Shown one piece after another: positions 53,081 through 63,769 of a DNA stretch of 64,000 nucleotides (the stretch's first letter is position 1; each line of letters opens with the position of its first letter). Source of the DNA: Pipra filicauda (lineage: Eukaryota > Chordata > Aves > Passeriformes > Pipridae); contig NW_024104303.1 in the NCBI RefSeq assembly GCF_003945595.2, positions 2,225,415 through 2,289,414 on the forward strand, in the 5' to 3' direction. A program made the translations under genes and the position numbers. The notes under the pieces were generated by a model, which was given only the letters and a program-made list of their open reading frames with translations, was not told the origin of the DNA and made no database searches.

Positions 53081-55613
53081 AACATCCCCACTGTTTTTCA
53101 GCTATATTTGAGACATCAGGTCAAAGAAACACCCTTTACAGATGGAGAGAACACCAGGAGACTTCTGCCAGGAAAATCCAACCTTAGAGACCTGCTTTGT
53201 CTCTTGCAGGAACAACGAGCTATACTTTTGCAGTGGAGGTCTACTAGCCTACTAGCTCAGCATCCAGGCTTTTAGGCAATCCTGGCCTGCGGTGTTAGCC
53301 TGGACAATACAGCTCCAGCTCTGGCAGAAAACTTGCATGCTGGTCTGCATTGAACTGTGTAAATCTGGTGCTCTGGTGGCTTATGCAGCCAGTGTGGTCC
53401 TCCCAGACACGGAGTCCAGGACCCAGTTGGAACTGACCTGAGCTAGGTCCTTTTTAAGCATGGTTACTTCCTCACCCTTTCCAGTGCAAAGCCATTCCTG
53501 GTGAAGACAGCAGCCTTTCAGGAGAAGCTAGTAAATGATAGCCAGACACTTCCTGTCCTAACATGTTGCTTGACCCAGGAGTGAGTAAACACTGAATCAG
53601 AACTCACAGCAAGCCAACTGGCAAAGGCATTGCTGGCGCTGTGTGCAGAGCTGTATTTACAGGAGAGGGAGAAACATGAGAGCAGGAGAAGTAAGAGTAT
53701 TGCTAAACTTAGCTCGAGATGACCATTTAACACACGTAGGAAAGTACATTTTATCCTTCTGAGATGGGAAGGCAACGGTTTGAGTTGTGATAGCTTCAGT
53801 AACCTGTAAGGATACGCAGCTTGTGCTACTGGATCAGCAGTCTGCACTGATTCATCAGAGATGCACAGAAATACCAATGGCTTATTATAAGGAATTAAAA
53901 TAATTATAAGTAATCATAAGGCCTTGGAAAAACTTTTGATAGAAATATTAATAAAAATAAGGAATTTCCTGAGAAGCAATATTTCTGTGGCTCCTTTCTT
54001 GAGCCGCAGAGAGCAGATGTTTCTCAGGGTATGGTACTCTCCACTTGGCAAATGCTGGATAACATCTGATGTTTTATTTTTCACCCCATCTCTTTTTCTG
54101 TCAGTTTCCACCATCAATAACAAAAAGGTTTAATTAAAAGAAATTGCAGCTCTGGGGTGGATGAAATCCACATAAAAGGTTCCTACACCACTTTAGCATT
54201 TGCTTAACCCAGCACTTTAGCAACATTTGAATGCCCCTTGAGAGGTCCTTCTTGATGTCCACGAGAGTCATTTCCAGCTCAGAAAGGTCTGAGCAGTGCT
54301 TATATCACATTAAAGTTCCCAGTGCAGGTCCAAAGTGGCGCTTGGCAGGAAGACTGTCTGCCCTGCTCACACATCACAGCATGATGAAGACTCCTGCCAC
54401 ATGAACAGGAAGGTGGTGCATTGCAAGGCACCCCGAGCACTGTGCTGAGGCTGGAACAAGAGCTGCCCTGTGCCCCTGCACCAGCTGGCGTGCAGTGCCC
54501 CACAGCTGTTGTGTAGTTTCTACAGTTTTGTTCTTGTTTCAAACTCAGATGCATTCGGCCATCCAGGCTAACAATCAATCACAGGCTAAGCATCTGTGAC
54601 TTTCCCACTGCATGCCCTTTGAACTTTGTTATTTTTAGCTCACTCTGTATTAAACAAAAGTATGCCTGCATTTCTTCCATTAGAAATAATTTATCTCTTC
54701 ATTAGAAAAATAAATCCATCACAGCTATTGAACCTTTTTCCCAGCTGCAACACATTTAACCTGAGCATAGCTCATTTCCTAGTAGATACTCTAACAGCAT
54801 AACTATAAACATTAAAAATATCTGCATTATGATTGCTTTTTGCAAGGAGAGGCCTTTGTCTTTGAAGTCAACAGAAGCAGTTTCACCAGGCACATCTTGA
54901 CCCATGGTGGGATTCCGATATTTCCCTGGGTTTTTTTGAGGTCATCGTAGACTACTCCAAATACAGCTACAAAATCAGCCACATCCCCTACTTGTTAACT
55001 GTAAAGGACTGTCCTGAGTAAGCATGAAACTAGACAGTCTCTAACACTTGCTTGTAGGAATTTGGAGATGAGACGTCATGAGGAAACCAGTCCAAAGATT
55101 GTCCTGAAGAAATTACGGATTCTGTCAAGACTGTCAAGACACCTTCCATCCACCTTAGTCTAGGAAGGATTGGGTTCATCTTTAGGTTTGTCAGTTAAAG
55201 ATTTTTCACATTTCAAGAAGTGCACGATCTCACATCCCGTGAGACTTAACAGAACTGGAATTTCAACTAATGCTTCAAATTTAAAACAGGTAACAATGGC
55301 TGCAACTTCCAAAAATGAAAAGTGAATAACTAAAGGGGACCCTTTAGAAGACAAGAAGATAAGGGGAATAATTTGTATGTCTCAAACAACGATAGCCAGA
55401 TGGCTATGGAGCCAACCAAGTTGTTGTGGCTGGAGAAGGGTGCCATATGGAGCTAGGACAGCATTTTTCTGGGACAAACATCCTTGTTCTGGCTCCTGGA
55501 TATAAGCACAACACCATACAGCACAGGCATAGGAATGAGGTCAAGAAGCAGACATGGACTGTAGTGTGGGATCAAGACCATCCAAGGCCCCTAAAGCTCT
55601 CTGACCCATTTCC

Positions 55614-55651
55614 AGAAGAAAGAAGAAGAAGAAAGAAGAAGAAGAAAGAAG
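55614..55651. repeat. (GAA)n-like purine microsatellite
   Basis: Imperfect GAA/GAAA units run for 38 bases with no pyrimidine on the plus strand. Confidence 0.92.
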
Positions 55652-55826
55652 TTCTGGAAGAACGGACTGTGCATGCTAACTTATTTGCATAAAAGTAAGA
55701 AATTTATCTACAGGGCGGGGAAACTTATCTATAAAAAGGTAACCCTAAAAATCCTGTGTGCGTGCACCCTAAGACCCTAAACATCCCATCAGCTGAAATG
55801 ATGCTGGAGTCAGGGCTGGTGATGTC

Positions 55827-55867
55827 TCTTTCTTCCTTTCTTCCTTTCTTTCTCTCTTCCCCTCTTT
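55827..55867. repeat. C/T-rich low-complexity tract
   Basis: TTTC/TTCC units with almost no purine on the plus strand, the mirror composition of the nearby GAA run. Confidence 0.85.
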
Positions 55868-56640
55868 CATACGTATCTCTTTATCTCCCTTCCTTTTCAC
55901 GCTACCCCTTTATTCAAAACCCTCTACTGTGTGCTTATATAAAAGGTTAGGGACTATAACATACCAATTTCCATGCCAGGTATGTAATTCACTCATAAAA
56001 ATTTGTAAGCTTTTGTGGACCCCTCTGACTTTTGTTGTTCCTTTCAGCCACAAGCATCTACAAATCTTAGGTCTGCCCTTCCCCTTAAGATTGGGACACC
56101 ATAGACGCACACAAAAAAACCTCTATTGGCCTAGGTTGGGTTGGTTTTTAGGGGATTTTTTGGGTTGTTTTGGCTTTGTCACTGAATCAAAGTGAAACTC
56201 GGTTAGGACTGAACTGTAGCATGACACATTGCCTTCTGTGGTAATTGTTGTCCAGTGTTGGTGTTATAATGGAGGTTACCACACACAGCTTGCAAATACT
56301 GGGAAATGCAAAAATTTCACAATAGGTCACATGTCACAGGCAATACTCGGCAAAAACAATGATGATAAATTTAGCTAAACTTTTACATTACGCTTTGGTA
56401 TGTGTGTGAAGCATTACATCTACTAGAGAATAGAACAAAAAAGTAATTTGTGACTAAAGTTCAACAAATATCAACAGATAGCAGAGGACAACAGAAACAA
56501 TTATTCAAACCTGAGTGTACCATTTGGTACACATGCATTTGATCTTGGTTTGAGTGAAAGAATGGATGAATGAGTGATTTCCAGTGCCAATTTTTCAGAG
56601 GTACCTCCAGATAAAGAGAACTCACACAGAGCCTGCTTAC

Positions 56641-56832
56641 CTGGCTTGGAAGACTCTCCCAAATGCTCCTTCCCCAATATCTCTCACATATTCTATATTG
56701 TTCCTGGGATACTCCAGGCTAAGCAATTTTGGATTGAGGAGAAGGGGCATGCGCTGATACATTGGGTTGGGGTGCAGCCGGTCCAGAAGTAGTTCAGAGG
56801 GCAGAGTGGTGAGCGTTGGTGTCTCAGACTCT
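56641..56832 (-). CDS. MUSK: MUSK exon: juxtamembrane NPMY motif and glycine loop
   Basis: The 192-nt exon follows CTTGTTTCAG and ends at a GTAAGC donor; entry and exit phases are both 2. It encodes the cytoplasmic juxtamembrane segment ([20 protein letters not shown]), whose NPMY tyrosine is the known DOK7 phosphotyrosine-binding site, then [20 protein letters not shown], where the kinase domain begins, and the ATP-binding glycine loop [12 protein letters not shown]. All motif residues are intact. The first few residues after the membrane anchor (ESETPT) differ slightly from human. Confidence 0.97.
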
Positions 56833-57168
56833 CTGAAACAAGGGAGTGGTTTTCGGTCAGTGTGTGCACAGCCTTCAACCAGAACATAATTAGCTGCCTC
56901 TCCTCCTGGGCTTATTTCTTCCAGGATGGAAAAGGAAGGTACAGCAGGGCTACTGCAAGAGCCTTGCAGCAATGTGTCTTGCTGTGTTCCCAGTCACCAG
57001 GCCACCTTCAGCTCTGGCACAGGAGTTCGCCAGAACTTGCATGGGCTGCCACAGGCAAAGAGAGGGCTACTCCCCCCTACCAGGCATTTGCAGGACTTTG
57101 CTCTCAGAAACAGGCAAGCCCTCTTTCAAAGTATCATTTCTTGCATTGAATTAATTCTCAAGCTTTAC

Positions 57169-57358
57169 CTTTTTTTGGATTTCCACTGCTTTCGGTGACG
57201 GCAGCAAACCAGGGTGACAATGCCGAAGATCACGACCAGAGCAAAGCTGGAGATAATCGAGATGATGACAGTCATGGAGTACGTAGGGGAAAAGGGAGGA
57301 GAAGGGGGGAGATTTAGAGTCTCTCCATTTGGTTTTCTTGTTCCTAGTGACAGCAATG
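57169..57358 (-). CDS. MUSK: MUSK exon: membrane-proximal stem and transmembrane helix
   Basis: The 190-nt exon follows TTTGCGTTACAG, fits phase 1 in and phase 2 out, and ends at a GTAAAG donor. It encodes a short proline-rich stem ([14 protein letters not shown]), one hydrophobic helix of about 25 residues ([20 protein letters not shown] and on to TLVCC) and a basic stop-transfer ([11 protein letters not shown]), as in human MUSK. A second, in-frame AG acceptor (CACTAG) lies 15 bases inside the exon, so a form lacking five stem residues is possible. The intron to the next exon is only 336 bases. Confidence 0.95.
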
Positions 57359-58590
57359 CTGTAACGCAAACAAAATCAGAGGGTTATGCCTCTGCTGGTT
57401 TATAGAGCTTTCTCTAAGAGGAATTTATGGAGTCAACCTGATGTCCTGGGAATTACTGACACTACAGATACATCCAAATGACTGCATGAGAGAACAATAC
57501 TATGGAAGCCTGGCTTGCAGGAACCAAAACACACTTGTTCTTGCCAAATGTGAAAATCCAGGATCTGGTAAAGAGCAAGACGCAGTTCTCATTCAACTGG
57601 GAACACAGTTTTGGTATGGAATGATTGCAAGAGTTACAGATGGAAGATCACATTTGATGGCCTCAACAGTATTCAAATATAGTTATGTCTGCACTGGGAA
57701 AGATCAATGGTCTACAATGTGAACCACAATGTATCATGTGTCCTAAAAGGAATCTGCAGGGAGGAGTGTAAGACCAAGTAAGTACACAGTGATACTTTCC
57801 TGAAATATCCTCTTGCCTCTAACAATTTACGTCTCAGTGTCTTTATGGGGCAAATATGGAAAACACACTTGGCTTTATCCTTAGGGGAAAAAATCACATA
57901 ACTACCTGCTGAGTACTTTCTGAGACATTCTAGAAAATGGTGCTCTGTATATGCAGTGATTGAGAACAGAAAGAAATTTAAACTCTCCTTTTTAAGGCCA
58001 GCTAAACTGAAAATGACCTGTGTTCACTTATGTCCATGAAACCCCTGTTCTCTGTGCAAGAAAAATTGTCTTATTTCCAAGCACTGAGATCCAAAAACTG
58101 TGAATCTCGGACAAAATACTTTTCAAAAATTATTCTGTTGTTTGGACAAGAAATAGCAGAAACATTTAGTTTCAACATTGGAGAGAAAAGATGTTTCCAT
58201 CTTTTGAAAAATTTTTTTTTTAGTTAAAATTGGTTTTTATATTATTGAAAAAAAAAATCACCCAAAATAAAACAACTTTGAAAAACAGTCCAAAACCCTA
58301 CCTTCAAAACACAGTGTGGTAAATCCATTTTTCAGAATACCACAGGAAATTTTATTCCATCCTTTGGCATTTATATTATCTAGGGTAAGGTGTTCAATTT
58401 GCCTGTCTTCATTTTCCTCTCTTTAGGGGCACATTATACCTTCTGGTCAAAAATGCTGAGTGAATCTTTGAGGAGACCCAGAACTAGCTGAATCCAGAAG
58501 GAGGAACAGGTTGGTATACTCAGGACGCAAACACCTCTTGTGGCCCCAAAACAACCACAGTGGCAGAAATCATAGATTTGAGTTGCCTAC
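57359..58590 (-). other. MUSK: MUSK intron between kringle and membrane exons
   Basis: A 1.2 kb AT-rich intron with GTAGGC donor and TTACAG acceptor. No repeat or embedded gene was recognised; A and T runs lie near 58209-58258. Confidence 0.85.
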
Positions 58591-58750
58591 CATTTCCACA
58601 GGGAGGCACGCTGCAGTATTCCCAGGTCACGGCTGGGTCTTTTGTGTAGCACCAGGGACGCTCATTCTCACCTCCTGGGTTGCGACAGTAATTCTCAGCA
58701 TCAGACAGCTCAGGAAAAACCTGAGGAGTCCTCCTGTGCAAGTGGGGAGC
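58591..58750 (-). CDS. MUSK: MUSK exon: second half of the kringle domain
   Basis: The 160-nt exon follows CTTCCTCCCCCAAG and ends at a GTAGGC donor, phase 0 in and phase 1 out. It encodes [20 protein letters not shown], then [16 protein letters not shown] and [10 protein letters not shown]. This is the C-terminal half of a kringle: the PH.H and FPEL motifs resemble ROR-family kringles, and YCRNP, PWCYT and the final CSVPPC cysteines are all in place. An alternative in-frame AG (CTCCTCAG) lies 30 bases inside; its use would delete [10 protein letters not shown] and damage the fold. Human MUSK has no kringle. Confidence 0.95.
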
Positions 58751-59085
58751 CTTGGGGGAGGAAGCAAATTGGATTAGTGTTTAAGTATAATTTTTCATGC
58801 AGTTATTAGTAAAATACAAGCAAATAAAACAGTGAGTGAAGACAGGCAGAACTTTTCTTGAGGTAGCCTGACAGAATGACAGAGAATGCATCTTGGCACA
58901 GGAAGGGGAACATGCAGATTGAAACATGATGAGATTGTGAAACACCAGTGAACTCAAGAATGAAGGCAACCTGTCCCCTGCTCAGCCCTTCCACTGAGAC
59001 TGGGCTGCCTGGCTCTGGGAAACATGTTGGAAAAGCAGACCTTGAGCACAGCTCTCAGTTTGGTGGATGTCACACCAGTGCGCAC
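58751..59085 (-). other. MUSK: MUSK intron splitting the kringle
   Basis: A 335-base intron with GTGCGC donor and CCCCCAAG acceptor. It interrupts the kringle between its second conserved cysteine and the PH.H motif. No other feature was seen. Confidence 0.9.
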
Positions 59086-59174
59086 CTGGTCACTCCACTT
59101 CTGGCAGGGAATGCCAGAGGCCGTGATGTTGGCCCAGCCCTGGTAAAACTGGCCATTGCCACTGTAGCAAGTCC
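59086..59174 (-). CDS. MUSK: MUSK exon: first half of the kringle domain
   Basis: The 89-nt exon follows a long T tract and CCTTCCCAG, and ends at a GTGCGC donor; phase 1 in, phase 0 out. It encodes [20 protein letters not shown] and [10 protein letters not shown], the classic kringle opening (C-Y-x-G-N-G...Y-x-G...T-x-S-G-x-x-C-Q-x-W). NIT is a potential N-glycosylation site. The acceptor's T15 run (A15 at 59184-59198 on plus) is an unusually long pyrimidine tract and may be length-variable. Confidence 0.95.
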
Positions 59175-62125
59175 CTGGGAAGGAAAAAAAAAAAAAAACA
59201 ACAAAAAAAACCACAAAAACATTAGATCAAGGACTCACAAGAATAAATTTCATGTCCTTACATTAGAGCATGTGAAAATTAGCACCAGATCTAAAGCACA
59301 TAACAAGACAAGACAACTGCAGGCTCGGCACTGCTTAGCCTCTTGTTTACACTTAAATGGATTTTGAGCTCAATGCATAAGATCAAATCTGGTAAAACTT
59401 CAAAGAGAGAACAGGAGCTCTTTCAGATTGAGAAAACAGGCCATATGCCTGTAATGGTTGAGCTGTGACTACCTCATGCACAGCACTTCCACACAGAAAG
59501 TGCAGGTAGAACCACACTGAACCCACCCGTGCCAAACCAAGGCAGAAAGCAAATTGCAGCACCAGTTCCATGATTCACAGCCTACACTCTTAGAGGGAGA
59601 CTACTAATAGGAATATGGCCATATTCCTCTTGTAAATAGCAGAGGGCTGGGATACATAAAGTCCCATGGTGGTATCCCTTCTCCTGCTTCTGTACAATGC
59701 TTGTCCTCTTTGAATATTTGGAGACAGTCTGTGGTTTCCAGCATATGTGGAAACCATACACTGAAGGCAACTATGATCTGAAAGAATAGTATCAGTATAA
59801 AAACAATGTTCTTTCTAATAAGGAATGTATAGTTCACTTTCCATACACAAGGCTTGTTCCGGCTGCAGAAAAATTAAGCAGAAAATCTTGAGAGGATTTT
59901 ACTACAGGAATTTGGATAAATGTAGACACCACCTGTCTTCATAGGAGAGTTTAATGCATGCTGGCATAATCTAGGAACCAGGAGGACAGCATAGGAGATG
60001 CAGCCTTACACACTTCAACACATGGTGGATAATCTTTTGTAAACTCGGCTGAGCAGGGGCCAGCATTCTGATTGACAGCATGCATTAGGGTCCGCTGCAT
60101 TGTTAACCTTGTTAGACAAACTAACAAGCCAGCAAATACTGTTGTCATAATTTTATTTTCTATTACGGTCATAAACTTGCAGCTCAGGAAAAACAAAAAA
60201 AAAGAAAAGCAAGAGGAAAACTGATGTGTTCTAAAATAATGATTTTTAAGCAAATATTTTTCAGTATCATGTAAACTCTTTATAAGTTTTCATCCAAATT
60301 TGAGGCAAGGCTGTGTGTTTTAATTTATCCCTGCAGATTATCCTGTTTCTCCTGTAGGAGGACCATAGTCCATGCACTATGATGACTATCTGCTCTTTTC
60401 TTTTTGCATCACCCACTGCACTCAGGATTGCAGTTATATTTTGTTATAGATCCTTAGTTTTCTGAAGTTTCAGCAGGCATCAGGCACTACACATGAGTAG
60501 GTAGAAAAACCACCATTGAATAGTTTGCTCCAGGTGAGTGAGCTTAAACAAAGGATCAAGTTCCTGTAACCCAAGACATCCAAACATCCCAGTATAGAAA
60601 TGACTGTGGACTTCACAAGAACACTTAAACCCATCACAAATACAAAGTAAAATGCTCTAAAATGGACTTCTTTGACTGATATGTAAATAACATTTATGGC
60701 TCACATCTGCAACAACCTAGCATCCCCCACATAACATAGCTCAGCAAAGGTGTAAAATCTTGTTAAGCTGCCCTGGTACATCCTTGTGTGCCTGAGCCCA
60801 GAATTTTACATGTCTCTCATTCAAAGGAAAAGAAAGCAATGCCTGGAACATGCCTCATGATGAATATGAAAAAGATTTCTGCAGAGATCTGAAATAAATA
60901 TAAGTGTGCCACCCTAGAGGATCAATGTGGAGAGTTTTAGGGTTAACAACACCACTAAGGAAGCAACCCTGAGTCCTTTGTACTCTGGAAAATGCAGATG
61001 CTTTCCTAGATGGTCTTGCTACAATGAGGACAGGGAGAATAATAAAGGTGGTCCATCTGAATTACAATGAATAATTTGATGGCAAGCTAGAGGACAGTTT
61101 GGTTCATGTTTCCCAAACCCTTGTGCACACAACAGAGGCTCTAAAGTAAAAAAGAGGGGGCAATATTACTAAAATGTTACTGTTATGTCTTCCTGATTCA
61201 TGACTGAATATTGCACATCTGTGCAATGCCACTCCAGGAAAATGCTGTGAAAGCTGAACAGAAAGGTCATGCCTTTACGCAGAACACAGAAACTATGTCC
61301 TGAAGTTGCAAACATCTCAGGGGAGTCTGAAACCACCCCATGAATGCACCACTCATTGGCTGGCACTGCTGTCTTGAGGTCCTTGCATCAGGGAGGGGAT
61401 GGCTACACCTGAAGGCTGTAGGCACTAGGTAGCACTGATGGAGAGATTCTTCTTTTTTTTCCAGTGAGACAACTTCAGTGGCTGAGCTTGAAACTGCAAT
61501 TGTGTGTCTGTGGAAGAGCTAGATGTGAGTGTTTCAGCCATGACCAGCAGCAGGGTGAGAGGCTAACAGAAGTCATAGCAGCACCACAGGAGATGTCTTG
61601 GTCTTACCATTGGTCATAGGGAGGTCACATGAGAAACAGCCAGAATTCAGAGGTAATTTGAGGAAAGTGAGCCAGACTTCAGAGATAATTTGAGGAAAGT
61701 GCTGAGACCTTTTGGGTATTAAGGTCTTGCAAGGCCAGCCTGACATAGGTAACCCAGTGTGTAGCAGCATATAAGGCTAGGATAACCTCAGCAGCAGTAT
61801 CAGAAATACCAAATATGGGTAAAGCAGAACTAGAAGCAATTGGTAGAGAGAAAAGGAAACAGCTGAAGCGGAATGTACCACCTAAAAGCACCATTCCACT
61901 CCCACCATCTTCAAAAGTTACCAGCACGTATTTCCCCCAGACTCTGAAGAGCTGGAAATGTGTTTCCCCATGCTTTGGATGTGGTAACTCAGGCATTTCC
62001 TGGTAATCACCCAAATTCAGCCAGTCAGGCCAGAGAAAAACACAAAATTACTGTGCAAATTGCGTATTCAATGAAGAATATCATGTCCACCTTTAAAAAT
62101 ACAGAACCTGGAGCAGTCTACTTAC
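59175..62125 (-). other. MUSK: MUSK intron between microexon and kringle
   Basis: A 2.95 kb AT-rich intron. No exon-like segment or transposon was recognised. Near-identical copies of CAGAATTCAGAGGTAATTTG / CAGACTTCAGAGATAATTTG followed by AGGAAAGTG occur at about 61641-61670 and 61675-61702, a short local duplication. Confidence 0.8.
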
Positions 62126-62149
62126 TGGTTATATTCTCCTTCTTAAAAT
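62126..62149 (-). CDS. MUSK: MUSK 24-nt microexon linking cysteine-rich domain and kringle
   Basis: On the minus strand, TCTTTTTACAG precedes and GTAAGTAGAC follows exactly 24 bases. With phase 1 on both sides it adds eight residues: the joined reading is D-FKKENIT-R, then the kringle's TCYSG. Human MUSK has DYNKENLK at the same place after its cysteine-rich domain, so position, phase and sequence all agree. Including or skipping it would keep the frame, so it could be alternatively spliced. NIT is a possible N-glycosylation site. It is too short for open-frame detection and was found by splice-site and homology reasoning. Confidence 0.9.
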
Positions 62150-62565
62150 CTGTAAAAAGAAAAGACAAGATGTAAGGAGGGATTGTCCAGGATGTAGTAT
62201 AAGTGGATGCTTACTTAGGAGCATGTTATAGGAAAAAGTTCTCACCCTAGCAGTGTTTAAACAACTTGTTTCTTTGCAAAGGCACCCGAATGGCAATTTT
62301 GCCATCATTAAGACTGTTTTATGAAATTGTTATGATCTTCTCAATAAGGATCCAGGTTTTACTTACTTGAGAGATTTTTCCCACACCCCAGTTGGGTGAG
62401 ACAAGCAATCATCCAATGCAGCTGCCACAATTCCATGCACAGGTGCTGACAGGACCGTACCCATTATTAGCTTTTACTTTAGCTGCAAGTTATGGATCTC
62501 ATCCTTCCCCCCTCCCTTACCAAGAACACAGGTCTCTGGACAATGGGCAGCATGCGCCACCTTAC
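62150..62565 (-). other. MUSK: MUSK intron before the microexon
   Basis: A 416-base intron with GTAAGG donor and TTTTTACAG acceptor; nothing else was recognised. Confidence 0.9.
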
Positions 62566-62741
62566 CAAAGAAAGGGATGTGGGTGCAGGAGCTGGGGTCC
62601 TCATGCAGGCTGGGCAGTCTGTTGCATTCAGGAAGAGTGAGCAACATCAGCCCTGGCTTGTAAATCCCCTTCTGAGAGTTTTCCTCCATTGAGAGCCATT
62701 CCTTAAAGCAGTAGAGATCCTTTACAGCAAGGCAATTCTCT
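62566..62741 (-). CDS. MUSK: MUSK exon: C-terminal part of the Frizzled-like cysteine-rich domain
   Basis: The 176-nt exon follows ATAATGTAG and ends at a GTAAGG donor; phase 2 in and phase 1 out. It encodes [20 protein letters not shown], then [20 protein letters not shown] and THIPFF. Four cysteines match the last part of the cysteine-rich domain of human MUSK (YCLAVKELFCAKEW, then PECSKLPSMHWDP). This domain is Frizzled-related and has been linked to Wnt binding. The acceptor has a weak pyrimidine tract, so its exact position is slightly less certain than the others, though the phase closes correctly with the next exons. Confidence 0.93.
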
Positions 62742-63062
62742 CTACATTATTTTGCAAAAAACAGTGAAATACAGCAGTCAATAGCTTGATAACAATAGCT
62801 GCACTTAGCTGGGATAGGCAGGGGTTATGCAGGCTGACAGAAATCCATTAATAGAGTCACACATCTTTAAAGCCAGTCTGTCTGGCTCATAAACCATAAA
62901 GGAAACTGTATGAAATGTAAGAGCTTCCTTTAGGAAACAAACAAAACCACATTTTTAATAAAGCGGGGTTATGCTCAAGACACAACTAACATCACAGTCT
63001 GTGAGGAGTTCATTCTCATCTTTTCATACAGATTTTTTGATGTTGTCTACTAGTAAACATCA
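62742..63062 (-). other. MUSK: MUSK intron, proximal part
   Basis: Upstream intronic sequence of MUSK (minus strand). AT-rich, with no exon or repeat recognised before the CR1 fragment. Confidence 0.75.
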
Positions 63063-63358
63063 GAGAATCATAGAATGACTTGGGTTGGAAGACACCTCAA
63101 AAATAATTTAGTTTCAACCCCCCTGCCATAGGCAGGGACACCTTACACTAGACCAGGTTGCTCCAAGCCCCATCCAACCTGGCCTTGGGTGCTTCCAGGG
63201 ATGAGGCATCCACAACTTCTCTGGGAAACCTCTTCCAGTGCCTCACCACACTTACAATGAAGAATTCTACATCACACCTAATCCAAACCTACTCTCTTTC
63301 AGTTTGAAGACATTCCCCCTTGTCCTGTCATTACATGCTCCTGCAAATAGCCTCTCAC
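63063..63358 (-). mobile_element. CR1 LINE 3' fragment, antisense to the plus strand
   Basis: The plus strand reads AGAATCATAGAATGACTTGG, GTTTCAACCCCCCTGCCATA, CACTAGACCAGGTTGCTCCA, GCCCCATCCAACCTGGCCTT, CCTCTTCCAGTGCCTCACCA and CATTCCCCCTTGTCCTGTCA. In this order these are the reverse complement of the CR1 3' end. The element therefore lies on the minus strand, with its 3' end at about 63063 and its 5' truncation at about 63358, in the same orientation as MUSK. Low divergence suggests it is younger than the other two CR1 pieces. Confidence 0.95.
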
Positions 63359-63769
63359 ATGTCTGAAGTTTGAAATTTTCAGTACATTTTGAAAATCTCA
63401 CCTGTCTTTTCTAAATTAACATGTCATTTATTAAAAGCAAGAAATAAGCTGCAATTCTTATTTACCTTAAATTAAATATTTGCCTGTATTTTTAATGTCA
63501 CAGAATCACTCATTCAATTATCTTCTTTTCTCCACAGACAACTTTCTCTTTTTTCTCTGTCAGCTCTCTGCAGTAAAAGCTTTAGAATGCCTGGCAAAAA
63601 AGAGACTTGTCTATGTATTACCTACCACATAACAATGTGAAACATCCACTGACAAGAAGTACTTTGGATGTTTAAATGGGCCTTACATGAGAAAGTCTTT
63701 GTGAAGAAGGGCAAGGCAGAAATACCTGCTCTAGGGAAGAAAGGGAACGGAAGGCTTGGGAAGGTTTGG
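63359..63769 (-). other. MUSK: MUSK intron, distal part
   Basis: AT-rich intronic sequence with no further MUSK exon recognised. The preceding cysteine-rich domain exon must lie past the right edge. Confidence 0.65.

Noticed and set aside
63639..63662. Possible tiny exon on the minus strand (CTTGTCAG acceptor, GTAGGT donor, about 22 bases)
   Set aside because: The length and phase do not close with the next MUSK exon, and the encoded residues do not match the cysteine-rich domain.
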